A stretch of 64,000 nt of DNA from Xanthomarina gelatinilytica (GCF_000348685.1 NZ_ANLA01000016.1:1-64000); one strand, 5' to 3'; shown: positions 16,829 through 27,604, counted from the stretch's first letter. Program-made: numbers and translations. Notes: generated from the letters alone by a model not told the origin.

Positions 16829-18523
16829 ATGTCGCAATTATCAGAACAAGAATTAGTACGAAGAGACAAACTCGCCAAATTACGCGAGTTGGGCATCAAC
16901 CCCTATCCAGCAGATTTATTCCCATACACGCACACGTCCAAACAGGTAAAACAGGATTTTGCAGAAGATAAAAAAGTAGTGGTTGCAGGAAGGTTGATGT
17001 CACGTAGAATTCAAGGTAATGCCAGCTTTGCAGAACTTCAAGATAGCGAAGGCAGGATACAGGTCTACTTTAACAGAGACGAAATTTGTTCTGGTGAAGA
17101 CAAAACCAAATACAATACCGTTTATAAAAAACTTTTGGATATTGGTGATTTTATTGGTGTTGAAGGTGAATTATTCACAACCAAAGTGGGCGAAAAAACC
17201 GTAAAGGTGAAAGATTTCAAACTTCTTAGTAAAGCCCTTAAACCTTTACCTTTACCTAGAACAGATTCCGATGGCAATGTACACGATGCCTTTACAGATC
17301 CAGAGTTGCGTTTTAGACAACGATATGCCGATTTAGTGGTAAATCCTCACGTAAAGGAAGTCTTTGTGAAAAGGACCAAGCTTTTTAATGCCATGCGGGA
17401 TTTCTTTAACCAAGCTGGATATTTTGAAGTAGAAACCCCTATCCTGCAACCCATTCCTGGTGGTGCAGCAGCAAGACCTTTTGTAACACACCATAATAGT
17501 TTGGATATTCCATTATACATGCGAATTGCCAATGAATTATATTTAAAACGTCTTATAGTTGGTGGGTTTGAAGGTGTATACGAGTTTTCTAAAAATTTCC
17601 GAAATGAAGGGATGGACAAAACACATAATCCAGAATTTACAGCCATGGAAATATACGTAGCCTACAAAGATTACAACTGGATGATGGATTTTTGCGAACA
17701 ACTCTTGGAACATTGCGCCTTGGCAGTAAACGGAACTACCAAAGCCACCTTTGGCAAACACGAAATAGATTTTAAAGCCCCTTACGCTAGGGTTACCATG
17801 GCCGATTCCATTAAGCATTTTACTGGGTTCGATATCACTGGTAAAACAGAAGAACAAATAAGACAAGCTGCCAAAGACCTAGGTGTTGAAGTAGATGAAA
17901 CCATGGGTAAAGGAAAACTTATTGATGAAATATTTGGTGAAAAATGTGAAGGCAACTACATCCAACCAACCTTTATTACCGACTATCCAAAAGAAATGAG
18001 CCCTTTGTGTAAAGAACACAGGGACAACCCAGAATTAACCGAGCGTTTTGAACTTATGGTTTGTGGTAAGGAAATTGCCAATGCTTATTCAGAATTGAAC
18101 GACCCAATAGACCAACGTGAACGGTTTGAGCACCAATTAAAACTGGCTGCCAAAGGAGACGACGAAGCTACCGAATTTATTGATTACGATTTCCTTCGTG
18201 CCCTGGAATATGGCATGCCTCCAACCTCAGGAATGGGAATTGGTATGGATAGATTAATCATGTTTTTAACAAACAATCAATCTATTCAAGAAGTGCTTTT
18301 CTTCCCTCAAATGAGACCAGAAAAAAAAGCCATAGAAATGACCGAAGACGAAAAAACTGTTTTCAAACTTCTAAAAACCTCCTCACCAATAGATCTAAAC
18401 ACTTTAAAAGCAAAATCTGGTTTAAGCAATAAAAAATGGGATAAATCCATAAAAGGCCTCACAAAAAACAAACTTGCTAAAGTAGAAAAAAACGAAGATG
18501 GCTTGTTTGTGGAGTTGGTATAA
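16829..18523 (+). CDS. lysS: Lysyl-tRNA synthetase, class II
   Basis: 564 residues; attaches lysine to tRNA-Lys. An OB-fold anticodon-binding domain spans about 50-150 (VVVAGRLMSRRIQGNASF), and the class II catalytic core about 165-495 (motif 2 EGVYEFSKNFRNEGMD; motif 3 GMGIGMDRLIMFLTN). The C-terminal tail of about 65 residues (SSPIDLNTLKAKSGLSNKKW onward) goes beyond the usual length of about 500 and looks like a small winged-helix-like extension found in Bacteroidota. It is a single-gene unit with its own promoter and terminator. Confidence 0.97.
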   Translation: MSQLSEQELVRRDKLAKLRELGINPYPADLFPYTHTSKQVKQDFAEDKKVVVAGRLMSRRIQGNASFAELQDSEGRIQVYFNRDEICSGEDKTKYNTVYKKLLDIGDFIGVEGELFTTKVGEKTVKVKDFKLLSKALKPLPLPRTDSDGNVHDAFTDPELRFRQRYADLVVNPHVKEVFVKRTKLFNAMRDFFNQAGYFEVETPILQPIPGGAAARPFVTHHNSLDIPLYMRIANELYLKRLIVGGFEGVYEFSKNFRNEGMDKTHNPEFTAMEIYVAYKDYNWMMDFCEQLLEHCALAVNGTTKATFGKHEIDFKAPYARVTMADSIKHFTGFDITGKTEEQIRQAAKDLGVEVDETMGKGKLIDEIFGEKCEGNYIQPTFITDYPKEMSPLCKEHRDNPELTERFELMVCGKEIANAYSELNDPIDQRERFEHQLKLAAKGDDEATEFIDYDFLRALEYGMPPTSGMGIGMDRLIMFLTNNQSIQEVLFFPQMRPEKKAIEMTEDEKTVFKLLKTSSPIDLNTLKAKSGLSNKKWDKSIKGLTKNKLAKVEKNEDGLFVELV

Positions 18524-18547
18524 AGCAATATTTAACTAAATTATAAG

Positions 18548-18580
18548 AAAGGAATTACATACATGTAGTTCCTTTTTTTT
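18548..18580 (+). terminator. lysS terminator
   Basis: AAAGGAATTACAT pairs with ATGTAGTTCCTTT (one G-T pair), followed by a long T-tract ending at 18580. Confidence 0.85.
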
Positions 18581-18620
18581 TAACTTTATAGAAAACAGTA
18601 TTAAAATTAAAAACCACATT

Positions 18621-19151
18621 ATGAAAATACTACAACTATATATACTTCTTGTCTCTACCTTAGGTTTAACCATATTTCAAAACCAAACCATAGATCAAAA
18701 CAGGTCTGAGGTCAATTTCAAAATAAACAATCTCCTCATCAACACGGTAGATGGTACTTTTAAAAACATGACAGGCACTTTCAAATTTAATCCAGAAGAC
18801 CTTGAAAACTCCAATTTCAACATCTGCATAGATGCAGCCACCATCAACACAGACAATGATAAACGCGACGAACATTTAAGATCTGCAGATTTCTTTAATG
18901 TTGAAAAATATCCGGAAATTTGTTTCACCTCCACAGCCATTGAAAAAAAAGACAATGCTTATATAACCACAGGAAACCTATCCATGCATGGTGTTACCAA
19001 AACGGTACAAATCCCTTTTGAGTTTTCAAACAACACCTTTAAAGGGCATTTTGAATTGGAACGAATGGATTATAACATAGGCGAAGACACAGGAACCTTT
19101 ATGGTGGGAAGCACAGCAAAAATTACCATTACATGTGTAGTAACCCCTTAA
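18621..19151 (+). CDS. YceI family periplasmic protein
   Basis: 176 residues. An N-terminal hydrophobic segment (1-18) is a probable signal peptide. The lipocalin-like YceI barrel follows, with the family pattern SEVNFKINNLLINTVDGTF, DERDEHLRS-type NDKRDEHLRSADFF, FTSTAIEKKDNAYITTGNL and MHGVTKTVQIPFEF. YceI proteins bind long isoprenoid or amphiphilic lipids in the periplasm; the ligand here is unknown. A -7-like TAACTTTA lies just after the lysS terminator. The M28 peptidase gene follows 54 bases later and could share its transcript. Confidence 0.9.
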   Translation: MKILQLYILLVSTLGLTIFQNQTIDQNRSEVNFKINNLLINTVDGTFKNMTGTFKFNPEDLENSNFNICIDAATINTDNDKRDEHLRSADFFNVEKYPEICFTSTAIEKKDNAYITTGNLSMHGVTKTVQIPFEFSNNTFKGHFELERMDYNIGEDTGTFMVGSTAKITITCVVTP

Positions 19152-19205
19152 GTGTTTTTTTAAAGCAAAAATTTAAACTACCTTAGTGGACCCATAAACA
19201 TTGAT

Positions 19206-20378
19206 ATGAAACAAACTTACTTAACCTATGCCTTTTTGGCGTCCATCTTTTTATTTACAAAAACAAACAGTTATTCACAAACCTATGATCCCTATTTTGG
19301 AAACCTAGTGGATAATGTTTCGGCAACAAATATTGTAAACAATTTAACTGCCTTCCAAAATTTTGGCGTGAAAGAAGTAGGCACTCAAGCTTTAACCAAT
19401 GCTGAAAATTGGATTACAACACACTACACCAATTTAGGTTATTCAAACATAGAACTGCAATCCTTTACTTATTCCTCTGGCACAAGCAACAATATTATTG
19501 TTACCAAAACCGGAACTACCTATCCCAATACTTTCCTGATAATAGATGGTCATTACGATACCATTAATGGACCAGGCACTAACGACAATGGCTCTGGAAC
19601 GGTTTTAATTATGGAATTGGCACGTTTACTGGCTACGGTTCCAACAGAATATTCCATAAAATTCATTCATTTTAGTGGTGAAGAAGATGGATTGGTAGGA
19701 AGTAATTATTATGTGAACAATACCGTTATCCCTCAAAATTTAGACATTAAACTTGTACTTAACATAGATGAAGTTGGTGGCGTTAATGGCATGACAAACA
19801 ATACCATAGTTTGCGAAAGGGACCAAAGCAACACTCCTTCCACAAACAATGCTGCATCTAATACAGCGACCAATCAATTGGCAACCTGCATAGAATTGTA
19901 TTCGAACCTTAATACTGAAATATCCTATGCCTACGCATCAGATTATATACCGTTTGAAGATAACAATGAAATCATTACAGGTTTATACGAATACAACGAA
20001 ACACCTTATGCTCATGGCCCAAATGATGTTTTGGCCAACATGGATACCAACTATTTATATGAAGTGACCAAAGGCACACTAGGTGCTGCTTTATTTTTTG
20101 CTGAAGTGGATTTTAATGCTTTACATTCTGAGTCCTTCAATTTGGATCCCACTATCAACATGTATCCCAATCCTTCAAAAGGGATTCTTCATGTTGATTT
20201 GAAAACCCTAGAACATACTACTTTTAAATTAATGGATATCTTAGGTAAAGAAGTTTTAAGCAAAACATTAAAAACAACCTATTCTAAAATTGATGTCAGT
20301 TATATAAAAAAAGGTGTCTATTTAGCAGTTTTCGAGACCAACAACAACAGGATTACCAAAAAACTGATAATATATTAG
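19206..20378 (+). CDS. Secreted M28 metallopeptidase with type IX sorting tail
   Basis: 390 residues. Signal peptide 1-25 (ends NSYSQ). The M28 aminopeptidase domain is about 40-300 and has the two-zinc ligands visible: His116 (DGHYD), Asp127 (GTNDNGSG), Glu159-160 (SGEEDG) and Asp188 (LNIDEVGG). A C-terminal sorting domain of type A (about 311-390) opens with INMYPNPSKG and ends TKKLIIY, which directs export through the type IX system of Bacteroidota. It should therefore be cell-surface or extracellular. The component genes of type IX secretion are not in the window. Confidence 0.93.
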   Translation: MKQTYLTYAFLASIFLFTKTNSYSQTYDPYFGNLVDNVSATNIVNNLTAFQNFGVKEVGTQALTNAENWITTHYTNLGYSNIELQSFTYSSGTSNNIIVTKTGTTYPNTFLIIDGHYDTINGPGTNDNGSGTVLIMELARLLATVPTEYSIKFIHFSGEEDGLVGSNYYVNNTVIPQNLDIKLVLNIDEVGGVNGMTNNTIVCERDQSNTPSTNNAASNTATNQLATCIELYSNLNTEISYAYASDYIPFEDNNEIITGLYEYNETPYAHGPNDVLANMDTNYLYEVTKGTLGAALFFAEVDFNALHSESFNLDPTINMYPNPSKGILHVDLKTLEHTTFKLMDILGKEVLSKTLKTTYSKIDVSYIKKGVYLAVFETNNNRITKKLIIY

Positions 20379-20403
20379 TGTATTAAATATCATTTAAAAC
20401 AAT

Positions 20404-20430
20404 AAAAGGTCTCCTATGGAAGACCTTTTT
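20404..20430. terminator. Bidirectional terminator
   Basis: AAAAGGTCT (20404-20412) pairs perfectly with AGACCTTTT (20421-20429). A on one side and T on the other let it serve both the rightward peptidase gene and the leftward hydrolase gene that converge here. Confidence 0.85.
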
Positions 20431-20459
20431 GCATTTTAAATTTTAAAAGTTAGTTATAA

Positions 20460-21374
20460 TCAATCCCTAATTAATGGCAAGGTTGAGCATCGCAAAAGAC
20501 CTTCCTGTTTGGCAATTTCAGCATAAGGCACTTCTTCAACGGTAAAGCCATTGCTTCTTAACCAAGCGTTTAATCTGGTAAAATTCTTTTCAGAAACAAC
20601 CACATCTTCAGCTATGGAAAACACATTGCTGTTCATATGGTACATTTCTTCCCTGGTTATATGGAACAAGTTCTCTTTTCCAAACAAATCAACCAAATAC
20701 ATATAATCACTTTCTTCCCGGAAACCACTTTTATAGATAATGCCTTTATTTTTCCCTACGGGTTGGAAACAGCAATCCAAATGCAAGGCATTGTCCCTTG
20801 GTTCAATTTTGGATTTCACCAAATCGAATTCCTTCACAATTTTATGTGGAAACAAATCCTTGATATACTGCACACCTTCCATATTGGTTCTGGCAGTTAT
20901 ATAGTTCTTATAGTCACTACCTTTATAGGTACCAATAAAAATATGGTTGTTCCAAAGCATGACATCTCCACCTTCTATATGAACCTCTTCTGGAGGTCTT
21001 ACCACTTTTTTTGGATCTATTTGGTCTATAACATACTGAATAGCATCCAATTCTTCTTCTCTATTTGGAAGAATATTCGCTTTTACAAAGACATCGTCAA
21101 TAACAAATGCTATATCCCTTGTAAAAATTTGGTTACAGTCTTTTATCAATTCTGGTCTGTACACTTTAATGTTGTACTTCTCGAATACCTTTGCAACTGC
21201 TTCCATTTCCTTGACCATGTCTGCTTCCACAGGATAGGTTCCTGCTTTAATATGTTCTAAAGATTTTGGGTCGTAAGCTTGCTCTTCGGTTGGTGTGGGA
21301 CCATTACTAACTGCAGTGCCTAAAACTACGGCTCTTAATCTAGATGTTTCGTTGGTTACGTTTAGTTTTATCAT
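20460..21374 (-). CDS. Amidinotransferase-fold hydrolase (DDAH/arginine deiminase type)
   Basis: 304 residues. The guanidine-modifying fold is indicated by the catalytic triad: Glu134 in VHIEGGDV, His198 in NALHLDCCF, and Cys296 near the C-terminus in GLLRCSTLPLIRD. The substrate-binding TRDIAFVI segment lies at about 85-92. Length and architecture fit dimethylarginine dimethylaminohydrolase-like enzymes more than full arginine deiminase (about 400 residues). The exact substrate cannot be told from sequence. A -7-like TAGGTTTG lies on the minus strand at 21389-21382. It is the last gene of the run carA-eno-gltA, each with a terminator. Confidence 0.85.
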   Translation of the reverse strand: MIKLNVTNETSRLRAVVLGTAVSNGPTPTEEQAYDPKSLEHIKAGTYPVEADMVKEMEAVAKVFEKYNIKVYRPELIKDCNQIFTRDIAFVIDDVFVKANILPNREEELDAIQYVIDQIDPKKVVRPPEEVHIEGGDVMLWNNHIFIGTYKGSDYKNYITARTNMEGVQYIKDLFPHKIVKEFDLVKSKIEPRDNALHLDCCFQPVGKNKGIIYKSGFREESDYMYLVDLFGKENLFHITREEMYHMNSNVFSIAEDVVVSEKNFTRLNAWLRSNGFTVEEVPYAEIAKQEGLLRCSTLPLIRD

Positions 21375-21436
21375 AGTATTACAAACCTAATAAATTTATT
21401 TTTGACTTCTATTTTGATGTTTTTTTAAATATAAAA

Positions 21437-21466
21437 AAAAGCTCCATTAATAAAAATGAAGCTTTT
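21437..21466 (-). terminator. gltA terminator
   Basis: Minus-strand hairpin AAAAGCTTCATT / AATGGAGCTTTT with one G-U pair (21466-21455 and 21448-21437), followed by T residues. Confidence 0.75.
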
Positions 21467-21485
21467 AACTATTATGTTTATTTAA

Positions 21486-22772
21486 TTAACGTTTATCAAT
21501 AGTTTTAAAGGACCTTAAAGTTTCCCCTACATAAATCTGTCTAGGACGACCAATAGGTTCGTTGTTCAATCTCATTTCTCTCCATTGAGCAATCCAACCT
21601 GGTAAACGACCCAAAGCAAACATTACAGTAAACATATCTGTTGGGATGCCCATGGCCCTGTAAATAATTCCAGAATAGAAATCTACGTTTGGATATAATT
21701 TTCTGTCTACAAAATAAGGATCCTTTAAAGCTTCTTGTTCTAAAGCTTTTGCTATGTTCAATATAGGATCTTCAACACCCAAATCGTTTAAAATTTCGTC
21801 TGCAGCTTTTTTGATGATTTTGGCTCTTGGATCGAAATTTTTGTAAACTCTATGCCCAAAGCCCATCAATCTAAACGGATCTTCTTTATCTTTTGCTTTA
21901 GCCATATATTTTTCAGTATCTCCACCATCTTCCTTTATGGCTTCAAGCATTTCCAATACAGCTTGATTGGCACCTCCATGAAGTGGTCCCCAAAGGGCTG
22001 ATATACCTGTAGAAAGGGAAGCAAACAAACCAACATGGGATGAACCTGCAATTCTTACAGTAGAGGTAGAACAGTTTTGTTCGTGATCTGCATGAAGTAT
22101 CAATAACTTATCCAAGGCGTTTATAACAATTGGATTGAAAAGATAATCTTCGTTTGGCTGTTTAAACATCATTTTTAAGATGTTTTCCACATAGCCTAAA
22201 TTTTTATCGCCATAATCCAATGGCAGACCATTCTTTTTTCTAAAAGTCCAAGCTACCAATACTGGAAATTTACCCAATATTTTCACAATGGCTTTGTACA
22301 TGTCTTCTTCAGAGTTAACATTTACCGAAGAAGGGTTGAAAGCAGTTAATGCACTAGTTAAAGAAGCAATAACTCCCATTGGGTGAGCCGATTTTGGAAA
22401 AGCATCCACAATCTTTCTTACATCTTCATCTACAACAGATTGCGCCTTAATATCTGCATGGAATTTTTCCAACTGTTCTTTAGTTGGCAATTCCCCAAAG
22501 ATTAAAAGAAATGCAACTTCCAGGAAATTGGCTTTTTCGGCAAGCTCTTCAATAGAATATCCTCTGTATCTTAAAATTCCTTTTTCTCCATCTAAAAACG
22601 TTATGGCACTTTCGCAAGACCCTGTGTTTTTATAACCTGGATCTAAAGTAATAACACCTTCTGTGCTGCTTCTTAAGTTTTTGATATCTATGGCAACCTC
22701 ATTTTCAGTTCCTTCTATTATGGGAAATTCATAAGTTTTGCCTTTAATTTCTATTGTAGCTTTATCTGACAT
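21486..22772 (-). CDS. gltA: Citrate synthase
   Basis: 428 residues from the ATG at 22772 (MSDKATIEIKGKTYEFP); an in-frame ATG at 22817 would add 15 atypical residues. It condenses acetyl-CoA with oxaloacetate as the first step of the citric acid cycle. Type II bacterial features are present: the N-terminal beta domain, active-site His in LLILHADHEQNCSTSTVR, the GPLHGGANQ block, and MGFGHRVYKNFDPRA with the second catalytic His. It is flanked by terminators on both sides. Confidence 0.97.
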   Translation of the reverse strand: MSDKATIEIKGKTYEFPIIEGTENEVAIDIKNLRSSTEGVITLDPGYKNTGSCESAITFLDGEKGILRYRGYSIEELAEKANFLEVAFLLIFGELPTKEQLEKFHADIKAQSVVDEDVRKIVDAFPKSAHPMGVIASLTSALTAFNPSSVNVNSEEDMYKAIVKILGKFPVLVAWTFRKKNGLPLDYGDKNLGYVENILKMMFKQPNEDYLFNPIVINALDKLLILHADHEQNCSTSTVRIAGSSHVGLFASLSTGISALWGPLHGGANQAVLEMLEAIKEDGGDTEKYMAKAKDKEDPFRLMGFGHRVYKNFDPRAKIIKKAADEILNDLGVEDPILNIAKALEQEALKDPYFVDRKLYPNVDFYSGIIYRAMGIPTDMFTVMFALGRLPGWIAQWREMRLNNEPIGRPRQIYVGETLRSFKTIDKR

Positions 22773-22901
22773 ATATTGTGAAAAATTAATGTATTTTGTT
22801 GTACTTTTTAACTTCACGAATTTACAAAATATATAACGATTTATAAAGCACTTAACAAAGGTTTTACTAATAAAAATATTAGAAAAATCGATAGTAAAAC
22901 A

Positions 22902-22933
22902 AAAGCGATTATCCAGATACGGATAATCGCTTT
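22902..22933 (-). terminator. eno terminator
   Basis: A perfect 13-base stem, AAAGCGATTATCC with GGATAATCGCTTT, surrounds a six-base loop and is followed on the minus strand by TTTTGTTTTACT. Confidence 0.85.
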
Positions 22934-22957
22934 AAATAAAATTTAATTTAAAGGGAG

Positions 22958-24274
<1,317 letters not shown>

Positions 24275-24346
24275 TTATTTATAAAACCTACAAGTCCCGA
24301 TGTTTTAAGATTGAGATCCTGTAGGTTAAGCTAAAAAATTTTAGTT

Positions 24347-24385
24347 AAAAACCTCAAGGAAGTAAATCTTCTTTGAGGTTTTTTT
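24347..24385 (-). terminator. carA terminator
   Basis: On the minus strand AAAACCTCAAAG and CTTGAGGTTTTT form a stem with a T-rich tail. The plus-strand version also has a T-tract, so it could act both ways. Confidence 0.8.
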
Positions 24386-24387
24386 GA

Positions 24388-25491
24388 TTATTTGTTTTTA
24401 ATGTTTTCTATAAACTGATCGAACAGATAGGAAGAATCGTGTGGTCCAGGGCTTGCTTCGGGATGATATTGTACCGAAAAGCAATTTTTATTTTTCATGC
24501 GAATTCCAGCCACTGTATGATCGTTTAAATGAACGTGTGTTATTTCTATGTCTGAATGGTTTTCTGCTTCTTCCCTATTAATGGCAAAGCCGTGATTTTG
24601 TGATGTAATTTCACCTTTACCTGTTATTAGGTTTTTAACCGGATGATTTATGCCTCTATGCCCATGATGCATTTTGTAAGTAGAAATTCCGTTTGCCAAA
24701 GCAATGACTTGATGTCCCAAACAGATGCCAAATAAAGGCAAGTTTTTCTCTATAATCTGTTTTGCCAACATTTGTGCTTCTTTTAAAGGTTCTGGATCTC
24801 CAGGTCCATTGGATAAAAAATATCCATCTGGATTAAAGGCACTCATATCTTCAAAAGTGGCATTGTAAGGAAACACTTTTATATAGGCATCCCGTTTGGC
24901 TAAATTTCTTAGTATGTTTGTTTTAATCCCTATATCTAAAGCTGCTATTTTATAAGTTGCATTTTCATTCCCATAAAAATATGGTTCTTTGGTGGATACC
25001 TGTGAAGCCAGTTCCAAACCATTCATATCAGGAACTTGAGCCAGTTGTTTTTTAAGGCCTTCAATGTTGTCAACGTCTGTAGAAATTACAGCGTTCATGG
25101 CACCATTATCCCTTATGTAGCTTACCAAAGCTCTGGTGTCCACATCGGAAATGGCAAATAAATCGTGTTTGTTTAAAAATGTTTCCAAAGATGCATCTGC
25201 AGCATCACGAGAATACTGGTAACTAAAATTTTTACAAATTAAACCAGAAATTTTAATGGAATTGGATTCCACTTCGTCCTCATGTGTTCCGTAATTACCA
25301 ATGTGAGCATTGGTAGTTACCATGAGTTGACCAAAATAAGAAGGATCTGTAAAAATTTCTTGATAGCCAGTCATACCTGTATTAAAGCATACCTCGCCAA
25401 AGGCTGTACCAGATTTTCCTACAGCTTTACCATGAAAAATGGTTCCGTCTGCTAGTAAAATAATGGCTTTGTCTCGTTTGTTGTATTTCAT
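24388..25491 (-). CDS. carA: Carbamoyl-phosphate synthase small subunit
   Basis: 367 residues from the ATG at 25491; an upstream in-frame ATG at 25518 overlaps the preceding terminator. The glutaminase subunit feeds ammonia to CarB for arginine and pyrimidine synthesis. The N-terminal CPSase domain (1-150) contains GTAFGEVCFNTGMTGYQE. The class I amidotransferase domain (about 180-360) has nucleophile Cys257 (LFGICLGHQ) and His343/Glu345 (QYHPEASPGPHD). carB is not in the window. Confidence 0.97.
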   Translation of the reverse strand: MKYNKRDKAIILLADGTIFHGKAVGKSGTAFGEVCFNTGMTGYQEIFTDPSYFGQLMVTTNAHIGNYGTHEDEVESNSIKISGLICKNFSYQYSRDAADASLETFLNKHDLFAISDVDTRALVSYIRDNGAMNAVISTDVDNIEGLKKQLAQVPDMNGLELASQVSTKEPYFYGNENATYKIAALDIGIKTNILRNLAKRDAYIKVFPYNATFEDMSAFNPDGYFLSNGPGDPEPLKEAQMLAKQIIEKNLPLFGICLGHQVIALANGISTYKMHHGHRGINHPVKNLITGKGEITSQNHGFAINREEAENHSDIEITHVHLNDHTVAGIRMKNKNCFSVQYHPEASPGPHDSSYLFDQFIENIKNK

Positions 25492-25520
25492 GATTAAAAA
25501 AGTTTTGCAAAATTGCATAA

Positions 25521-25556
25521 AAAAAAGGATAAACTAAAATGTTTATCCTTTTTTAT
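25521..25556 (-). terminator. Terminator between the paralogue pair and carA
   Basis: AAAAAAGGATAAAC (25521-25534) pairs with GTTTATCCTTTTTT (25541-25554) around a six-base loop. On the minus strand it follows the stop of the second paralogue. Confidence 0.85.
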
Positions 25557-25569
25557 GATTTCTTTTTTA

Positions 25570-26280
25570 TTAAAGGGAATCGTAATAGGTAAAGATCTTA
25601 ATCAAGTCTTCTTCAGATTCATAATCCAATTTATTGTCTTTTACAAAAGTGCTAATCTCGTTTTTCTTGTCAGAAAATGTTTTCAGAATGTGTTTCTTTT
25701 TAAGTTTTAATTCCTCTAAGTTTGAATCATTCTTAGAATAAAAATATGTTGAAATTCGGGTAAGGACATCAGGAGTTGTTTCTTGGGTCAATGGATTTAA
25801 AACCCCTTTGACTATATGTAATTCGGGCACCTTAAACAGCGAGACTTTATTTAATTCCAACATGGGCTCAAAGAAACCTGCTTCACGTGTTTTTGGATTG
25901 TACATTTTAATGAAGGTTTCAGTAGAGGTGTAAACCATTTTAACCTTTTCATTGTTGAAAATAAATAGGGTATCACCTAAGGTTTCCGTTTCAAACCTAT
26001 TCTCTTTTAGATTAAAGTTTATATTTTTTAGTTTGAGTTCTTTACCGTTTGAGAAAATAATTTTGGAAGTCCTGTCCCAAGTATCATATAAATATCTTGA
26101 ACCATCTTCCTTATTGTACAGCCTCTTTTGGAAAGCTTCATCTGGAAACATATCTGCAGTAGTAACTGTTCTACTTGTCTGGAACTTTGCGGAGCTGCTG
26201 GAAAGTGAACTTCGCATGTTTTGAGAAAAACAAGGTGTTAACAAAAAAGCACTAAACATGTAAAATAAGAAAAGCTTCAT
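25570..26280 (-). CDS. Secreted protein of unknown function, paralogue B
   Basis: 236 residues with a signal peptide (about 1-20, ends PCFSQ). It aligns along its length with the upstream neighbour: GSRYLYDTWDRTSKIIF against GTPYLFESWNNDDALIF, then KLKNINFNLKENRFE against RLKSLNYNIQLERFE. The two share a Lys-rich helical C-terminus ending YYDSL or HYNTL. They are therefore tandem duplicates. No family function is recognised. It is probably cotranscribed with paralogue A (56 bases apart). Confidence 0.8.
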   Translation of the reverse strand: MKLFLFYMFSAFLLTPCFSQNMRSSLSSSSAKFQTSRTVTTADMFPDEAFQKRLYNKEDGSRYLYDTWDRTSKIIFSNGKELKLKNINFNLKENRFETETLGDTLFIFNNEKVKMVYTSTETFIKMYNPKTREAGFFEPMLELNKVSLFKVPELHIVKGVLNPLTQETTPDVLTRISTYFYSKNDSNLEELKLKKKHILKTFSDKKNEISTFVKDNKLDYESEEDLIKIFTYYDSL

Positions 26281-26336
26281 AAATAATTGTTTTAATTAAA
26301 TATAAAGCTTTTTTAGTAATTAAAAAACTCTTAACC

Positions 26337-27035
26337 TTAAAGAGTGTTATAATGTTTTAAAATGTTTTTAAGGTCATTAATATCTTTAAAGCTTAAATTA
26401 TTGTCTTTAGCGTATTGTTTAATGACATCTTTTTTATCTGCATCAATCAATTTTAAGACAGCAGATTTTTTAAGTTTGGTTTCTTTAAGGGTTTCTCTAT
26501 CCTTTGTGTAATAGTACTTTTCTTTATGTACCATTTGATCGTCTGAAACTTTTTGCTGAGTCATTGGGTTAAAACTTGCTTCAACAATTTCTATTTCATG
26601 TTTTCTTAAAATAGAGATGGATTTTGTAGCTGCCAATTCTTCAAAAAAGGAATTTCTTTGGAATTCAGGATCTAGATAACGTTTAAAGGTTCTTCCTTCT
26701 ATCACTACTTTTTTAATATTTTTTGGATTGAATGCAAAAACTGAATCTTCAGAAAATTTAGCCTCAAAACGCTCTAATTGTATGTTATAATTAAGTGATT
26801 TTAACCTATAAGCTTTATCTTGCATAAAAATTAAGGCGTCATCATTGTTCCAAGATTCAAATAAATAAGGAGTTCCTTTTAGCTTCGTGCTTTTTGGAGC
26901 ACTGGAAATCCAAAGTCCGTTGTTAGACAACATTCTGCTTGCGTTTGTCAAACTGTTTGCAGACACATCTGAAGATGCTTGAGAAAATGAAAAGTTAACT
27001 GATAATGCCAGTATAAAAACCAAAAATTTGTTCAT
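26337..27035 (-). CDS. Secreted protein of unknown function, paralogue A
   Basis: 232 residues from the ATG at 27035, which gives a signal peptide ending NFSFSQ; an in-frame ATG at 27056 would add seven residues and overlap the promoter. A beta-rich middle (about 45-150) is followed by a Lys/Asp-rich helical C-terminus. It is paralogous to the next gene. A strong -7 box TATATTTG lies directly upstream. The function is unknown; periplasmic or outer-surface location is inferred. Confidence 0.8.
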   Translation of the reverse strand: MNKFLVFILALSVNFSFSQASSDVSANSLTNASRMLSNNGLWISSAPKSTKLKGTPYLFESWNNDDALIFMQDKAYRLKSLNYNIQLERFEAKFSEDSVFAFNPKNIKKVVIEGRTFKRYLDPEFQRNSFFEELAATKSISILRKHEIEIVEASFNPMTQQKVSDDQMVHKEKYYYTKDRETLKETKLKKSAVLKLIDADKKDVIKQYAKDNNLSFKDINDLKNILKHYNTL

Positions 27036-27053
27036 TGTATAAAATTTAGGATG

Positions 27054-27061
27054 CAAATATA
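27054..27061 (-). promoter_or_regulatory. -7 box of the paralogue pair
   Basis: Minus-strand TATATTTG follows immediately on the T-tract of the rplQ terminator. No clear -33 TTTG is visible, so the upstream element may be weak or formed by the T-rich tract. Confidence 0.5.
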
Positions 27062-27092
27062 AAAAAAGGATAGACTTATTGGGTCTATCCTT
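27062..27092 (-). terminator. Terminator at the end of the ribosomal operon
   Basis: AAGGATAGAC pairs with GTCTATCCTT (27092-27083 and 27075-27066, minus strand), then seven T. It follows the rplQ stop codon. Confidence 0.85.
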
Positions 27093-27124
27093 ATTATATT
27101 AACATTAATTAACAGAAACTTTAA

Positions 27125-27604
27125 CTATTCTTCTTCGTTTGAAGCTTTAGTTTCTGTTACAGGAGCTTTAGCTTCGGTTGATTTAGAACCACCTCTTCTA
27201 CTTCTTCTGGTTGTTTTCTTCTTAGCTTTGTCTGCATTGTAAATTTCATTGTAATCTACAAGTTCAATCATTGCCATATCTGCGTTATCACCTAAACGGT
27301 TACCAAGTTTAATAATTCTTGTGTATCCTCCTGGTCTGTCTCCTACTTTAGGAGCAACATCTCTAAATAATTCTGCAACAGCTTCTTTTTGTCTTAAACG
27401 AGACATAACAATACGTCTGTTATGTGTTGTGTCTTCTTTAGATTTTGTTACTAAAGGCTCCACAAATTGTTTTAAAGCTTTAGCTTTAGCTACTGTTGTG
27501 TTAATACGCTTGTGTTCAATTAAGGAACAAGCCATATTGGCCAACATTGATTTTCTGTGAGCTGTTTTTCTCCCTAAGTGGTTTGTTTTTTTTCCGTGTC
27601 TCAT
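27125..27604 (-). CDS. rplQ: Ribosomal protein L17
   Basis: 159 residues. The conserved core is 1-120, starting [18 protein letters not shown]. The C-terminal tail of about 35 residues ([15 protein letters not shown] then acidic) makes it longer than the E. coli protein (127), a common Bacteroidota feature. It is a large-subunit protein near the exit tunnel. It is the last gene of the rpsD-rpoA-rplQ unit and is followed by a strong terminator. Confidence 0.97.
   Translation of the reverse strand: MRHGKKTNHLGRKTAHRKSMLANMACSLIEHKRINTTVAKAKALKQFVEPLVTKSKEDTTHNRRIVMSRLRQKEAVAELFRDVAPKVGDRPGGYTRIIKLGNRLGDNADMAMIELVDYNEIYNADKAKKKTTRRSRRGGSKSTEAKAPVTETKASNEEE

Noticed and set aside
16829-18523. 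Possible fusion or frameshift at the long lysS C-terminus
   Set aside because: The extension is in frame, well formed and known in Bacteroidota lysS; not an anomaly.
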